From NCBI GenBank assembly GCA_900541665.1, contig UQKV01000010.1, forward strand, positions 1 to 57,954: 57,954 nucleotides of DNA, read 5' to 3'. Every line of letters starts with the position of its first letter. Position 1 is the stretch's first letter. Positions 25,883-34,916 of this stretch are shown one piece after another. This DNA is from an uncultured Collinsella sp. (GTDB lineage: Bacteria > Actinomycetota > Coriobacteriia > Coriobacteriales > Coriobacteriaceae). The position numbers and the translations under genes were made by a program. The notes beneath the pieces are model-generated. The model ran no database searches, had not been told where the DNA came from, and saw nothing but the letters and a program-made list of their open reading frames with translations.

Positions 25883-26932
25883 ATGGACGACATGCTGTGC
25901 GACATATCTGCCTTTCGGTATCACCGGATACCCCCACAGGTCTTGGCGATAATGCCGGACCTGCCCGATTCTGCGGACGATCCGCGCAGGGAGCGCCTTT
26001 GTGAGCATCCGCTCGTCAAGCATTTCCTGGGCACCCCGTTACACGTGTTGGCGCAGGGCGGCTGCGGACGTAAGGGCGGTCGCATTGTCAGGCATGTTTG
26101 GAACGGGGAGAGGCCGTTTGGCTCCGTGCGACAGACAGAGTTTGGCCTCGATGTCGCGTCCCCGTTCTTTACCCTGTTGACCCTAGCTTCCTCGGTTTCA
26201 AACGAGCGTCTGATCATGTGCATGTATGAGATGTGCGGCACCTTTGCCGTGTGCAAGATTGCGCCTCGGGTAAAGTTGGCCCTTGAGCAGGCATATGGGG
26301 GCCGGTGGGGTGACGCGCGGTTGGGCTGGGAAAACGTAAGGGACGCCTCGGGGAATCCAACGGACTTGTGGAAACGACCTCCCTTGATTGAGCTCTCTGA
26401 GCTTACGGAGTACGTCGATAAGATTCGGGGGCTCCGCGGCGCCAAATCGTTCATACGAGCCGCGAAATGCATTACGGGGATGGCAGCATCGCCGCTCGAG
26501 GCCCAAGCTTCGATGCTGTTTGGCCTTTCGAGGTTGCGCGGCGGCGAAGGGCTGCGTCTTACCAATAACGTTGAGATTCGTATGACGCGCGGCGCCCGCC
26601 TGATTTCGGGACTTGATAGGCGCTATGCCGATATCCTGCTGGCAAATAAGGACGGCAGCCGAGAGTGCCTTGTTGAATGCCAGGGTAAAGCCATACACGG
26701 ATCCATAGAATCCAAGATCTCTGACTCTGACCGAACGACGGCCTTGCAAGCGATGGGATATCCCGTCGTTCTGATGACCTATGGTCAGCTGGCCGACTCC
26801 GATGCCTTCCGCGTGGTGATGGAGCTCATCATGTCCTATCTCGATGCGCCGCTGAAAGACAAGACACCGCGGCAGCAGGAGCTCGAACGCCGGCTTCGTG
26901 AGGAGATATTTATCGATTGGTCGGGAATGTAG
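25883..26932 (+). CDS. Second putative nuclease-fold protein, paralogue of the gene at 16565
   Basis: 349 aa, not recognised by name. It follows the plan of the 16565 gene: HVLAQG...GRIVRHVW early, YEMCGTFAV in place of YFEICGSYALG, then GAKSFIRAAKCITGMAASPLEAQ. The C-terminal domain has LDRRYADILLANKDG, LVECQGKAIHGSIESKISDS and DRTTALQAMGYPVVLMTYGQ. The D...E-x-Q pattern is the PD-(D/E)XK/VSR type. Such single proteins could be defence or repair nucleases. No clear ribosome-binding site is seen. A CGTTTGC/GCAAACG hairpin lies about 30 bases before the start. Confidence 0.55.
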   Translation: MDDMLCDISAFRYHRIPPQVLAIMPDLPDSADDPRRERLCEHPLVKHFLGTPLHVLAQGGCGRKGGRIVRHVWNGERPFGSVRQTEFGLDVASPFFTLLTLASSVSNERLIMCMYEMCGTFAVCKIAPRVKLALEQAYGGRWGDARLGWENVRDASGNPTDLWKRPPLIELSELTEYVDKIRGLRGAKSFIRAAKCITGMAASPLEAQASMLFGLSRLRGGEGLRLTNNVEIRMTRGARLISGLDRRYADILLANKDGSRECLVECQGKAIHGSIESKISDSDRTTALQAMGYPVVLMTYGQLADSDAFRVVMELIMSYLDAPLKDKTPRQQELERRLREEIFIDWSGM

Positions 26933-27013
26933 TCGTGCAGGTGGAAAACGGTCGCGCGAACTAGAGTTTTGGGCGCGAAAAAAGCTTCAGTTTCGCCTTG
27001 GAAGGACTTTAAA

Positions 27014-27186
27014 AATGCTATCCAGAACAAGTTTTTTCGGATAATCGACAGTCAACTTGGATGTGGTATACAGAGATCGATTTTTACCTACTAAAGCTCC
27101 AGATAAAGCTGTTTATCAAAGCGGGTGCGCTCAGTAATTTGGGTATGACTGTCGATTATCCGAAAAAACTTGTTCTGGGTAGCATT
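27014..27186. mobile_element. MITE-like element with 41-bp terminal inverted repeats
   Basis: Arms 27014-27054 and 27146-27186 agree at 40 of 41 positions when one is reverse-complemented (ends AATGCTA, inner ends CGACAGTCA). The 91-base middle has no ORF of note. Short size and long terminal repeats fit a non-autonomous transposable element. No clear target-site duplication is visible at the ends. It follows the nuclease-like gene. Confidence 0.6.
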
Positions 27187-27212
27187 ATCAAAACCAGCCG
27201 GAGCAAAGAAAT

Positions 27213-27241
27213 CGGCCCCCGTTTCGCGAAAACGGGGGCCG
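27213..27241 (-). terminator. Terminator of serCA
   Basis: CGGCCCCCGTTT and AAACGGGGGCCG form a perfect 12-bp stem. On the minus strand ATTTCTTT follows. Confidence 0.65.
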
Positions 27242-27281
27242 AATGGGCTTCAGGGCCTGCCTGGCAGGCTTGGCGCCGGCG

Positions 27282-28445
27282 CTATTTGATCACGCGTACG
27301 CGATACATCGACGGAATCTGCTTGAGCGCCTCGATTGTGCTGCTGTCCAGGTGCTCGTCCGTGTCGAACATGGTGTAGGCGTTCTCGCCAGCGGACTCGT
27401 TGGTCATACGCTGCACGTTGGCGTTGTCCTTGGCGAGAATGGCCGTGATCTGGCCGATCATGTTGGGCACGTTGGCGTGCAGGCAGGCGATGCGGCTTGC
27501 GGCGCGTGCCTTGCCCATGCTGCAGGCGGGGTAGTTGACGCTGTGTGCGATGTTACCGTTCTCCAGGTAATCCTTGAGCTCGCTGATGGCCATGTCGGCG
27601 CAGTTGGCCTCGGCCTCGCCGGTGCCGGCGCCCGAGTGCGTGGTGATAAACGTGTTGGGCATCTTGACGGTCTTGGGCGTGGCAAAGTCGCAGCTAAACC
27701 AGCTGAGCTTGCCCTCGCGCAGGGCAGCGTCGACGGCGTCCTCGTCAATGATGGTTTCGCGCGCGTAGTTGATGAGCACGGCGTCGGGTGCCAGCAGGTT
27801 AATCTGTTCGGTGCTGATCATGCCGATGGTGTCTGCCTTGCTGGGCACGTGCACGGTGAGGTAGTCGCAGCCGCGGCACAGATCCTCGAGCGTGCCTACG
27901 CGCTGCACTTCGCGGCTCAGCACCCATGCGTGCTCGACGGAAATGAACGGATCGTAGCCGTAGACGTCCATGCCCAGGTCGACGCAGGCGTTGGCGACCT
28001 TGGAGCCTACGTTGCCCAGACCGATGACGCCGATGCGCTTGCCCTTGAGCTCGCGGCCCACAAAGGCCTTCTTGGCTTTCTCGGCATCGACCTGGATCTC
28101 GGGGTCGTCGGCGTTGTCGCGCACCCAGTTCATCGACTGCACCACGCCGCGGCTCGAGAGCACCAGCATGCCCAGGACAAGCTCCTTGACGGCGTTGCTG
28201 TTGGCGCCGGGGGAGTTAAAGACGACGACGCCCTTCTTGGCGTACTCCTCGACGGGGATGTTGTTGACGCCGGCGCCGCAGCGGGCGATGGCGCGGATGC
28301 CCTCGGGCAGCTCGTAGCCGTGCAGGTCGGTCGAGCGCATCAGGATCGCGTCGGCCTCCTCGGCGGCGCTTACAAACTCGTAGCCCTCGCCAAACTCGAC
28401 TTTGCCGTCTTTAGTGATGTCGTCGATGGTCTTAATCTTACGCAT
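27282..28445 (-). CDS. serA: D-3-phosphoglycerate dehydrogenase
   Basis: A 387-aa NAD-dependent dehydrogenase for the first step of serine synthesis. The NAD-binding motif is IGVIGLGNVGSKVANAC, catalytic residues appear in INYARETIIDEDA and ITTHSGAGTGEAE, where the usual Pro-His-Leu-Gly context is replaced by THSGAGT with the catalytic His retained. A C-terminal ACT domain (PNMIGQITAILAKDNANVQRM) gives likely serine feedback control. It follows serC by 72 bases in the same operon. Confidence 0.93.
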   Translation of the reverse strand: MRKIKTIDDITKDGKVEFGEGYEFVSAAEEADAILMRSTDLHGYELPEGIRAIARCGAGVNNIPVEEYAKKGVVVFNSPGANSNAVKELVLGMLVLSSRGVVQSMNWVRDNADDPEIQVDAEKAKKAFVGRELKGKRIGVIGLGNVGSKVANACVDLGMDVYGYDPFISVEHAWVLSREVQRVGTLEDLCRGCDYLTVHVPSKADTIGMISTEQINLLAPDAVLINYARETIIDEDAVDAALREGKLSWFSCDFATPKTVKMPNTFITTHSGAGTGEAEANCADMAISELKDYLENGNIAHSVNYPACSMGKARAASRIACLHANVPNMIGQITAILAKDNANVQRMTNESAGENAYTMFDTDEHLDSSTIEALKQIPSMYRVRVIK

Positions 28446-28517
28446 GGAAAAACTCCTTAGCAGGTTTTGATCTAAGCAGAGTGGTCTGAGGTGGCTGGTC
28501 GGCCCGCGTGTTGCGGG

Positions 28518-29642
<1,125 letters not shown>

Positions 29643-30038
29643 CTTCTAGTTCCCCTCGTAGTCGTTTGAACGTTCGGGATACTTTAGCACAGTGGAGCGC
29701 TAGGCGCGACCGCATCACGGTAAAACTCGAGTGCGCTGCTATGATTTACAGGATGGTTACATGGGGGAGGGGGATTGGCTCGGCGCTCGTATTCGCTGCC
29801 GCCCCCAGCTTCACGGGATGACATCAAGTCCTCTTGGAGCATATTGTTTGCCTACGGCTTATGCCGTTCGGGAATCGCAATAAACCAGATCCTCTCTTTG
29901 CCGTTCACAGAATATTTTTACCGTTCAGAGAGTTTTTGCAGCTAAAATGTTGCGCAACAAAATGTTGCTCAATGGATGTGAAGCGTTTTGTGGTATGAAT
30001 CAAATGTACCTATTTGATTCGTCGAGAGGCTGAGCGAC
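29643..30038 (+). promoter_or_regulatory. Divergent serC/BREX intergenic region with multiple repeats
   Basis: The BREX-proximal part holds three repeat systems. CCGTTCACAG at 29901 and CCGTTCAGAG at 29921 are direct repeats exactly 20 bp apart. TGTTGCGCAACA at 29948-29959 is a perfect palindrome, and ATGTTGCGCAA at 29947 is repeated as ATGTTGCTCAA at 29962. GAATCAAAT and ATTTGATTC (29997-30020) form a perfect 9-bp inverted repeat. A possible -10 (TAAAAT at 29943) lies 17 bases after the second CCGTT block. The serC-proximal half shows nothing I can name. Confidence 0.5.
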
Positions 30039-30662
30039 ATGAGCATGCCCACCACCTATCGTGGTTCTATGACACGCGAGCAGTGGCTTGTTAATGAGAC
30101 GCGTGTCGTTGCGCGCCTCATGGTGGACGAGAACTTTTCTGATACGAAAGAGATAATTGAAAAGGTCACCGTCCAAAATCTCTTTCAATATCCTACTGAG
30201 CGTGAGCAAAAGTCTATCGCCCGTGCTTGCTGCCGCCGGTTGTTGGCTCTTAGCGAAGACGAAGGCGTGCGCGCGAGCCTGATTAATCTTGCTGCGCATG
30301 GCTCGCTCGAACAGCTTGCGCAGGTCAACCTGTATGCAATGATGTGCGACAACCGAGTTGTCTGGGACTTTATGACGTGCGTGATTGCCCCTAAGTTCAG
30401 TCTTTTTGATCTCTCGCTTCGAAAATCGGAGATCGTTACGTTTATCGAAGGGCTTCGCGCGCAGGACGATCGCGTTGCAACGTGGTCGGATGCTACGTGC
30501 AATAAAGTGCGCCAAGTCCTCGTCAACTGTATAGAGGGTGCTGGATTGTATAGCCGCAAAACTGAAGCCCTTCGTCCGCCATTGCTCGATTTTGAGCTCG
30601 AGCGTTGCGTTCGGGCCAACGACGATGCTGCTGTTCTGCCTGCCTTTGGCATAACGGAATAG
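30039..30662 (+). CDS. brxA: BREX protein BrxA (DUF1819)
   Basis: A 207-aa helical protein, first gene of the BREX locus. The pattern ETRVVARLMVDENFSDTKEI, EIIEKVTVQNLFQYPTERE and the later LASLINLAAHGSL-like region with LCDNRVVWDFM match BrxA, a small DNA-binding component of BREX. Start at 30039 or the ATG six bases later; GAGAGG is the likely ribosome-binding site. It is followed by brxB after 9 bases. Confidence 0.85.
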   Translation: MSMPTTYRGSMTREQWLVNETRVVARLMVDENFSDTKEIIEKVTVQNLFQYPTEREQKSIARACCRRLLALSEDEGVRASLINLAAHGSLEQLAQVNLYAMMCDNRVVWDFMTCVIAPKFSLFDLSLRKSEIVTFIEGLRAQDDRVATWSDATCNKVRQVLVNCIEGAGLYSRKTEALRPPLLDFELERCVRANDDAAVLPAFGITE

Positions 30663-30671
30663 GGGTGCGAG

Positions 30672-31286
30672 ATGACAGCAACCGAGTTGCCTTCAATCGA
30701 TATGAGCTTTGAGCTCATTCGTTCCAAATTCCACGACCCCGAGTTTTTGAATTGTCGTGGCTTGGGTGGCGAGGTTCCACTTTACATCTATCCATATGCA
30801 GCTAGGCAAGAAGACCAGGTGCGCGCTCTGACTCAGCAGCTAGTGGATGATAACGAACGCGAGCGCCAGGCAAAAATCGACGCCCCTAACATTGTTTCGT
30901 TTGATCTGTGGAGCGTATTTATCGGCATTTGCGAAAAACGCGGCATCTTAGAAAAGATGAGCGCCCTTGAGGAAAAACGAGGCAGCGATCACTTCTTGCA
31001 ACGCATGCAGAGCCGAATGGGGCCCGAGAAGTACCTCGAGTTCATTCACGGCAGCTTTATCGAGAGATACGGCGAGCCGAAGCGCGGGCGCGACGTCCTG
31101 ATTATCACGGGCGTCGGCAAGATTTACCCGTTCATGCGTGCCCACATCATTCTCGAGTCTATTCAGCCGGTATTTTCCGATATCCCCGTCGTTTTGTTTT
31201 ATCCCGGCACCTATGACGGGCAGCAGTTAAAGCTGTTTGGCACGATTGCCGACGGCAACTACTATCGCGCGTTTAACCAACTCTAA
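30672..31286 (+). CDS. brxB: BREX protein BrxB (DUF1788)
   Basis: A 204-aa protein with the DUF1788 layout: FHDPEFLNCRGLGGEVPLYI near the start, the middle LWSVFIGICEKRGILEK, and the end RDVLIITGVGKIYPFMRAH followed by PVVLFYPGTYDGQQLKLFG. Required in type I BREX but of unknown biochemical role. Confidence 0.9.
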   Translation: MTATELPSIDMSFELIRSKFHDPEFLNCRGLGGEVPLYIYPYAARQEDQVRALTQQLVDDNERERQAKIDAPNIVSFDLWSVFIGICEKRGILEKMSALEEKRGSDHFLQRMQSRMGPEKYLEFIHGSFIERYGEPKRGRDVLIITGVGKIYPFMRAHIILESIQPVFSDIPVVLFYPGTYDGQQLKLFGTIADGNYYRAFNQL

Positions 31287-31316
31287 AAACGTTTCCGGTC
31301 ATCGAAAGGCATTCCC

Positions 31317-34300
31317 ATGAAGATCAAAGATATGTTTGAGCACGACATCGACCGAAACATTAACGGTGTTATTAAGGTCGATCAGGAGGATGACGGCAGT
31401 GTCAGGCAAGAGCTGAACGAATACGTTGTGACCGACGAGCTTCGCCGCCATTTCAAGACGCTTTTCGATGCGTATGACCGGGCTCTCGATGATACGACGG
31501 ATAAAATCGGCGTGTGGATTAGCGGTTCGTTTGGCTCGGGTAAATCTCACTTTCTCAAGATGCTCAGCTACCTGTTCACAAACCGTGAGGCGGCGGGTAA
31601 AACTGCGATTGAGTATATTGCCCCGCGTTTTGAAGATGACGAACTTGCCGACAAAGCAAAGCGCGCGGCGGGCGTGACGACCGACGCTATCCTCTTTAAC
31701 ATGGGCATCAAAAGCCCGCTCAATAAGGATGGCAGCGCGGTTGCGCGCATTTTTGCCAAGATGTATTACGAGAGCCGTGGGTTCTACGGTGCGGATTTTA
31801 AGCTCGCTCGCCTGGAGCGTCGTATTGACGACGCCGGTAAAACTCAGGAATTCCGTGCCGCATTCGAAGAGATTAATCATAGCCCCTGGATCGATGGCCG
31901 CGAGGACTACGACTTTAACTCCGACGACGTTATCGAGGCACTCAGTCGCACGGGTGTCATGAGCAAGGACGAGGCGGAGCGCTGGTATGAAAAAACGGAA
32001 AGCAATGATTTTTCAATCGACCAGCTTACCGACGATATTGCCAAATACACAAAGCGTCGCGAGCAAGAATGCGACGGCTCATATCGCATGATCTTTATGG
32101 CCGACGAGATGAGCCAGTTTATCGCGAGCGATACCGAGCTAATGCTGAACTTGCAGAGCATTGTCGAGGCGCTGGGCACCAAGTGCGGCGGTCGCGTGTG
32201 GGTCATGGTCACCGGACAGCAGGCGATTGATCAAATTACCAAGGTTAAGGGCAGTGACTTCTCCAAGATTCAGGACCGCTTTAATACGCGTTTGTCGCTG
32301 AGCAGCTCGTGCGCCGATGAAGTTATTCGTCGCCGCATTTTGGCGAAAAATCAGGATGCGAACGACTTGCTGAAGGCTGAGTATCAGGAGCGCTCGGCGG
32401 TCCTCAACAACTTGTATAGCTTTAAGGATGCAGCGGCGGATCTAATTGGCTACGAGGGCGCCGAAGACTTCGCCAACACGTATCCGTTTGCTGATTACCA
32501 GTTTAAGCTCATTCAAAAAATCATGGACGAGCTGCGCAATCACGGCGCGTCCGGAAAAAACAGCTCAAGTGCCGAGCGTTCCATGCTGAGCGGCTTTCAA
32601 GACTCCGCTCGATGCATAGAGGACAAAGACCAGAACGCGCTGGTTCCGCTTTGGCGTTTCTACAATACGATCTCGACGTCGCTCGAGGACTATCATCGTC
32701 GTGTAGTTCTTCGAGCGGCGGATGCTGCCCAAAAGGGGCAGGGTCTCGAGGAATGTGACATTCCGGTACTCAAGCTGCTTTTCTTGATCCTGTATGTCGA
32801 TAAGGACATGCCGGCAAACGTTGAAAACTTGGTCACCCTTATGACCGACGACGTCCGCACCGACCGCATTAACGTTCGCGAGCAGATTTCGCAGTCCCTG
32901 GAGCGTTTGGTACGACAAAACTATGTGGCTCGCAATGGCGAAACGTATAAGTACCTGACCGACGAAGAGCAGGAGATTGCCCAGCAGATTTCGCGCGTGC
33001 AGCCGGATGCTGCGAAGATTTCGTCCAAGGCCGCACAGATCATGTTTAGGCAGGTCTTCGAAAACGCTAAGGTAACGGTCGGCAAAAACGTTTTTGACGT
33101 TGAGGAATATTTGGACGACACCCGTTTTAGCAGCGCGTCGGGGCTGGCGCTACGCGTTGTTTCTGGTGTGGATGGCACCCCGATCCCTTCGCGCGAGGAC
33201 CTGCTCCTTAGCTCTAGCAGGGGAGAGGCCATTGTGGTGCTCGATTCCCAGCAGGATTATTACGACTGTCTGTATCAGTCGGCATGTATTGAGCAATACC
33301 TCAATAGCCGTCAGGCAGACAATCGCAGCGAAGTGGTAGCTTCGATCTTGCGCGGCAAGCAGGAAGAGCGCGTTGCTCTGGATAAGCGTGCAGAGGACCT
33401 TATGCGCCAGGCGGTGCTGCATGGAACGTTCTATGTCTACGGCAGCGAGTATTCGCCAGTCAAATCGGCGTCTGCCAAGAATATGATCGAGGACTGCGTA
33501 CGCCAGCTTGTTTCCGTTACGTACAACAAGCTGTCGCTTATTGATAAAAACTACGACAGCGATATGCAGATCAAGCAAATTCTAACCGCGTACACTCCGG
33601 CAATGAATGGGCAAGAGTCCAACGCCGGGGCCATCGAAGCGGTTATGCGCCTGCTGGAAGCTCGCGCTGCCCAACATATGCAGGTAACAATGAGCGAGCT
33701 GCTCGAGACATATCATGCGAAGCCTTATGGTTGGGCGGAGATTGACATTGCCGCCGTGGTTGCAACGCTGCTGGCACAAAAGCGCGCTCGCCTGCTTTGC
33801 GCGGGACAAGCGATTGATCTTAGGGATTCCAAGATCCTCGATTTTCTGCGAAAGGCTGCTAAGGCACGACAGGCTGTTGTTGAGGCGCGCCAGCAGCTTT
33901 CGCGGGCGGCCATATCTAAGGCGCGACAGGCCGTAGAAGAGCTGAGCGGCAATCATACTCTGCCGCTCGAAGAGGACGGCCTTGCCGAGGCATGTCGCGG
34001 GGAGCTTGAAAAGCGCCGCGATAGCTTGGCGAGCCTTCTTTCGGTCGAGTACCAGCGTAACCCAGGTTACCCGGGCTATAAGGAGGTCGTGGATGCAAAG
34101 AACCTTATCGAAGGCTTATTGCGGAGCGGCCGCGATGCCGTCGATCTAATTATGGCGATCGCCGGAAAAGAGGAGGAGCTGGGAGATACGGCTGAAGATC
34201 TCGAAGATATTGACGAGTTTTTCGGTAGCAAGGTAGCTGTATTCGACAGTGCCTGCGAGATATTCAAGCGAATGGAGAGCGAGCGCGATTACTTTGAGGC

Positions 34301-34907
34301 CGATTCGGAGACGCTTGATGCGCTTTCCGTCATTGGAGGAGCGGTTAAACAACCGAGTCTGAGTCTGCAGTTCCAAAAGCTTTCAGAGGCAAACCTACAG
34401 GCGAGAGCTGCCTACAAGGAGCTTTTGGACCAAAAGCGCATCGCCATGCTCAATTCTGTCGAGGAGCGCTATGGGGATATCGAAGCGTATGCCCAAAATA
34501 AGGGCGTCACTCTGGCGCGCATCGGGGAGACCCACAGTGCTCGAAAAGATGAGGTGCATAATGCGACAACGCTGACCGCCCTGGATGCGGTGCCGGCCAA
34601 GCTCGATCGCGCTCAGACGGCACTGTACAGAATGATCGATGAAGCCTATGAAGAGGCGAATCGTCCCAAACCGGCAAATACGAGCGTGACGGTAACGACC
34701 GATCATTCGAGGACCGCTGCGTCTGGCCTGCCGAATGAGCCCCAATCTGTGCCGGCACCTAGGCGACGTGTTAAATCGGTGAGCCGCAGCATGGTCTTTA
34801 GGCCGCTGGAGCTGAGCTCGCAACAGCAGATCGATGACTATTTGGAGGCCGCGCGCAAAGAGCTGCTGCGAAGCCTTGAGGGTAATGACGCCATCCGTTT
34901 GGGCTAA
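31317..34907 (+). CDS. brxC: BREX ATPase BrxC
   Basis: A 1196-aa P-loop ATPase. Walker A is SGSFGSGKSHFLKML at about 69-83, and the sequence IFMADEMSQFI fits Walker B. It starts with the family's MKIKDMFEHDIDRNINGVIK. The second half is mostly helical with coiled coils, as usual for BrxC/PglY. The length is normal. Codon use is more AT-rich than in the flanking metabolic genes. It ends 9 bases before pglX. Confidence 0.93.
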   Translation: MKIKDMFEHDIDRNINGVIKVDQEDDGSVRQELNEYVVTDELRRHFKTLFDAYDRALDDTTDKIGVWISGSFGSGKSHFLKMLSYLFTNREAAGKTAIEYIAPRFEDDELADKAKRAAGVTTDAILFNMGIKSPLNKDGSAVARIFAKMYYESRGFYGADFKLARLERRIDDAGKTQEFRAAFEEINHSPWIDGREDYDFNSDDVIEALSRTGVMSKDEAERWYEKTESNDFSIDQLTDDIAKYTKRREQECDGSYRMIFMADEMSQFIASDTELMLNLQSIVEALGTKCGGRVWVMVTGQQAIDQITKVKGSDFSKIQDRFNTRLSLSSSCADEVIRRRILAKNQDANDLLKAEYQERSAVLNNLYSFKDAAADLIGYEGAEDFANTYPFADYQFKLIQKIMDELRNHGASGKNSSSAERSMLSGFQDSARCIEDKDQNALVPLWRFYNTISTSLEDYHRRVVLRAADAAQKGQGLEECDIPVLKLLFLILYVDKDMPANVENLVTLMTDDVRTDRINVREQISQSLERLVRQNYVARNGETYKYLTDEEQEIAQQISRVQPDAAKISSKAAQIMFRQVFENAKVTVGKNVFDVEEYLDDTRFSSASGLALRVVSGVDGTPIPSREDLLLSSSRGEAIVVLDSQQDYYDCLYQSACIEQYLNSRQADNRSEVVASILRGKQEERVALDKRAEDLMRQAVLHGTFYVYGSEYSPVKSASAKNMIEDCVRQLVSVTYNKLSLIDKNYDSDMQIKQILTAYTPAMNGQESNAGAIEAVMRLLEARAAQHMQVTMSELLETYHAKPYGWAEIDIAAVVATLLAQKRARLLCAGQAIDLRDSKILDFLRKAAKARQAVVEARQQLSRAAISKARQAVEELSGNHTLPLEEDGLAEACRGELEKRRDSLASLLSVEYQRNPGYPGYKEVVDAKNLIEGLLRSGRDAVDLIMAIAGKEEELGDTAEDLEDIDEFFGSKVAVFDSACEIFKRMESERDYFEADSETLDALSVIGGAVKQPSLSLQFQKLSEANLQARAAYKELLDQKRIAMLNSVEERYGDIEAYAQNKGVTLARIGETHSARKDEVHNATTLTALDAVPAKLDRAQTALYRMIDEAYEEANRPKPANTSVTVTTDHSRTAASGLPNEPQSVPAPRRRVKSVSRSMVFRPLELSSQQQIDDYLEAARKELLRSLEGNDAIRLG

Positions 34908-34916
34908 GGGAGAAAC

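Noticed and set aside
27061..27378. ORF running out of the 41-bp inverted-repeat element
   Set aside because: It passes through the terminator and into the opposite strand of serA; no ribosome-binding site and no transposase features.
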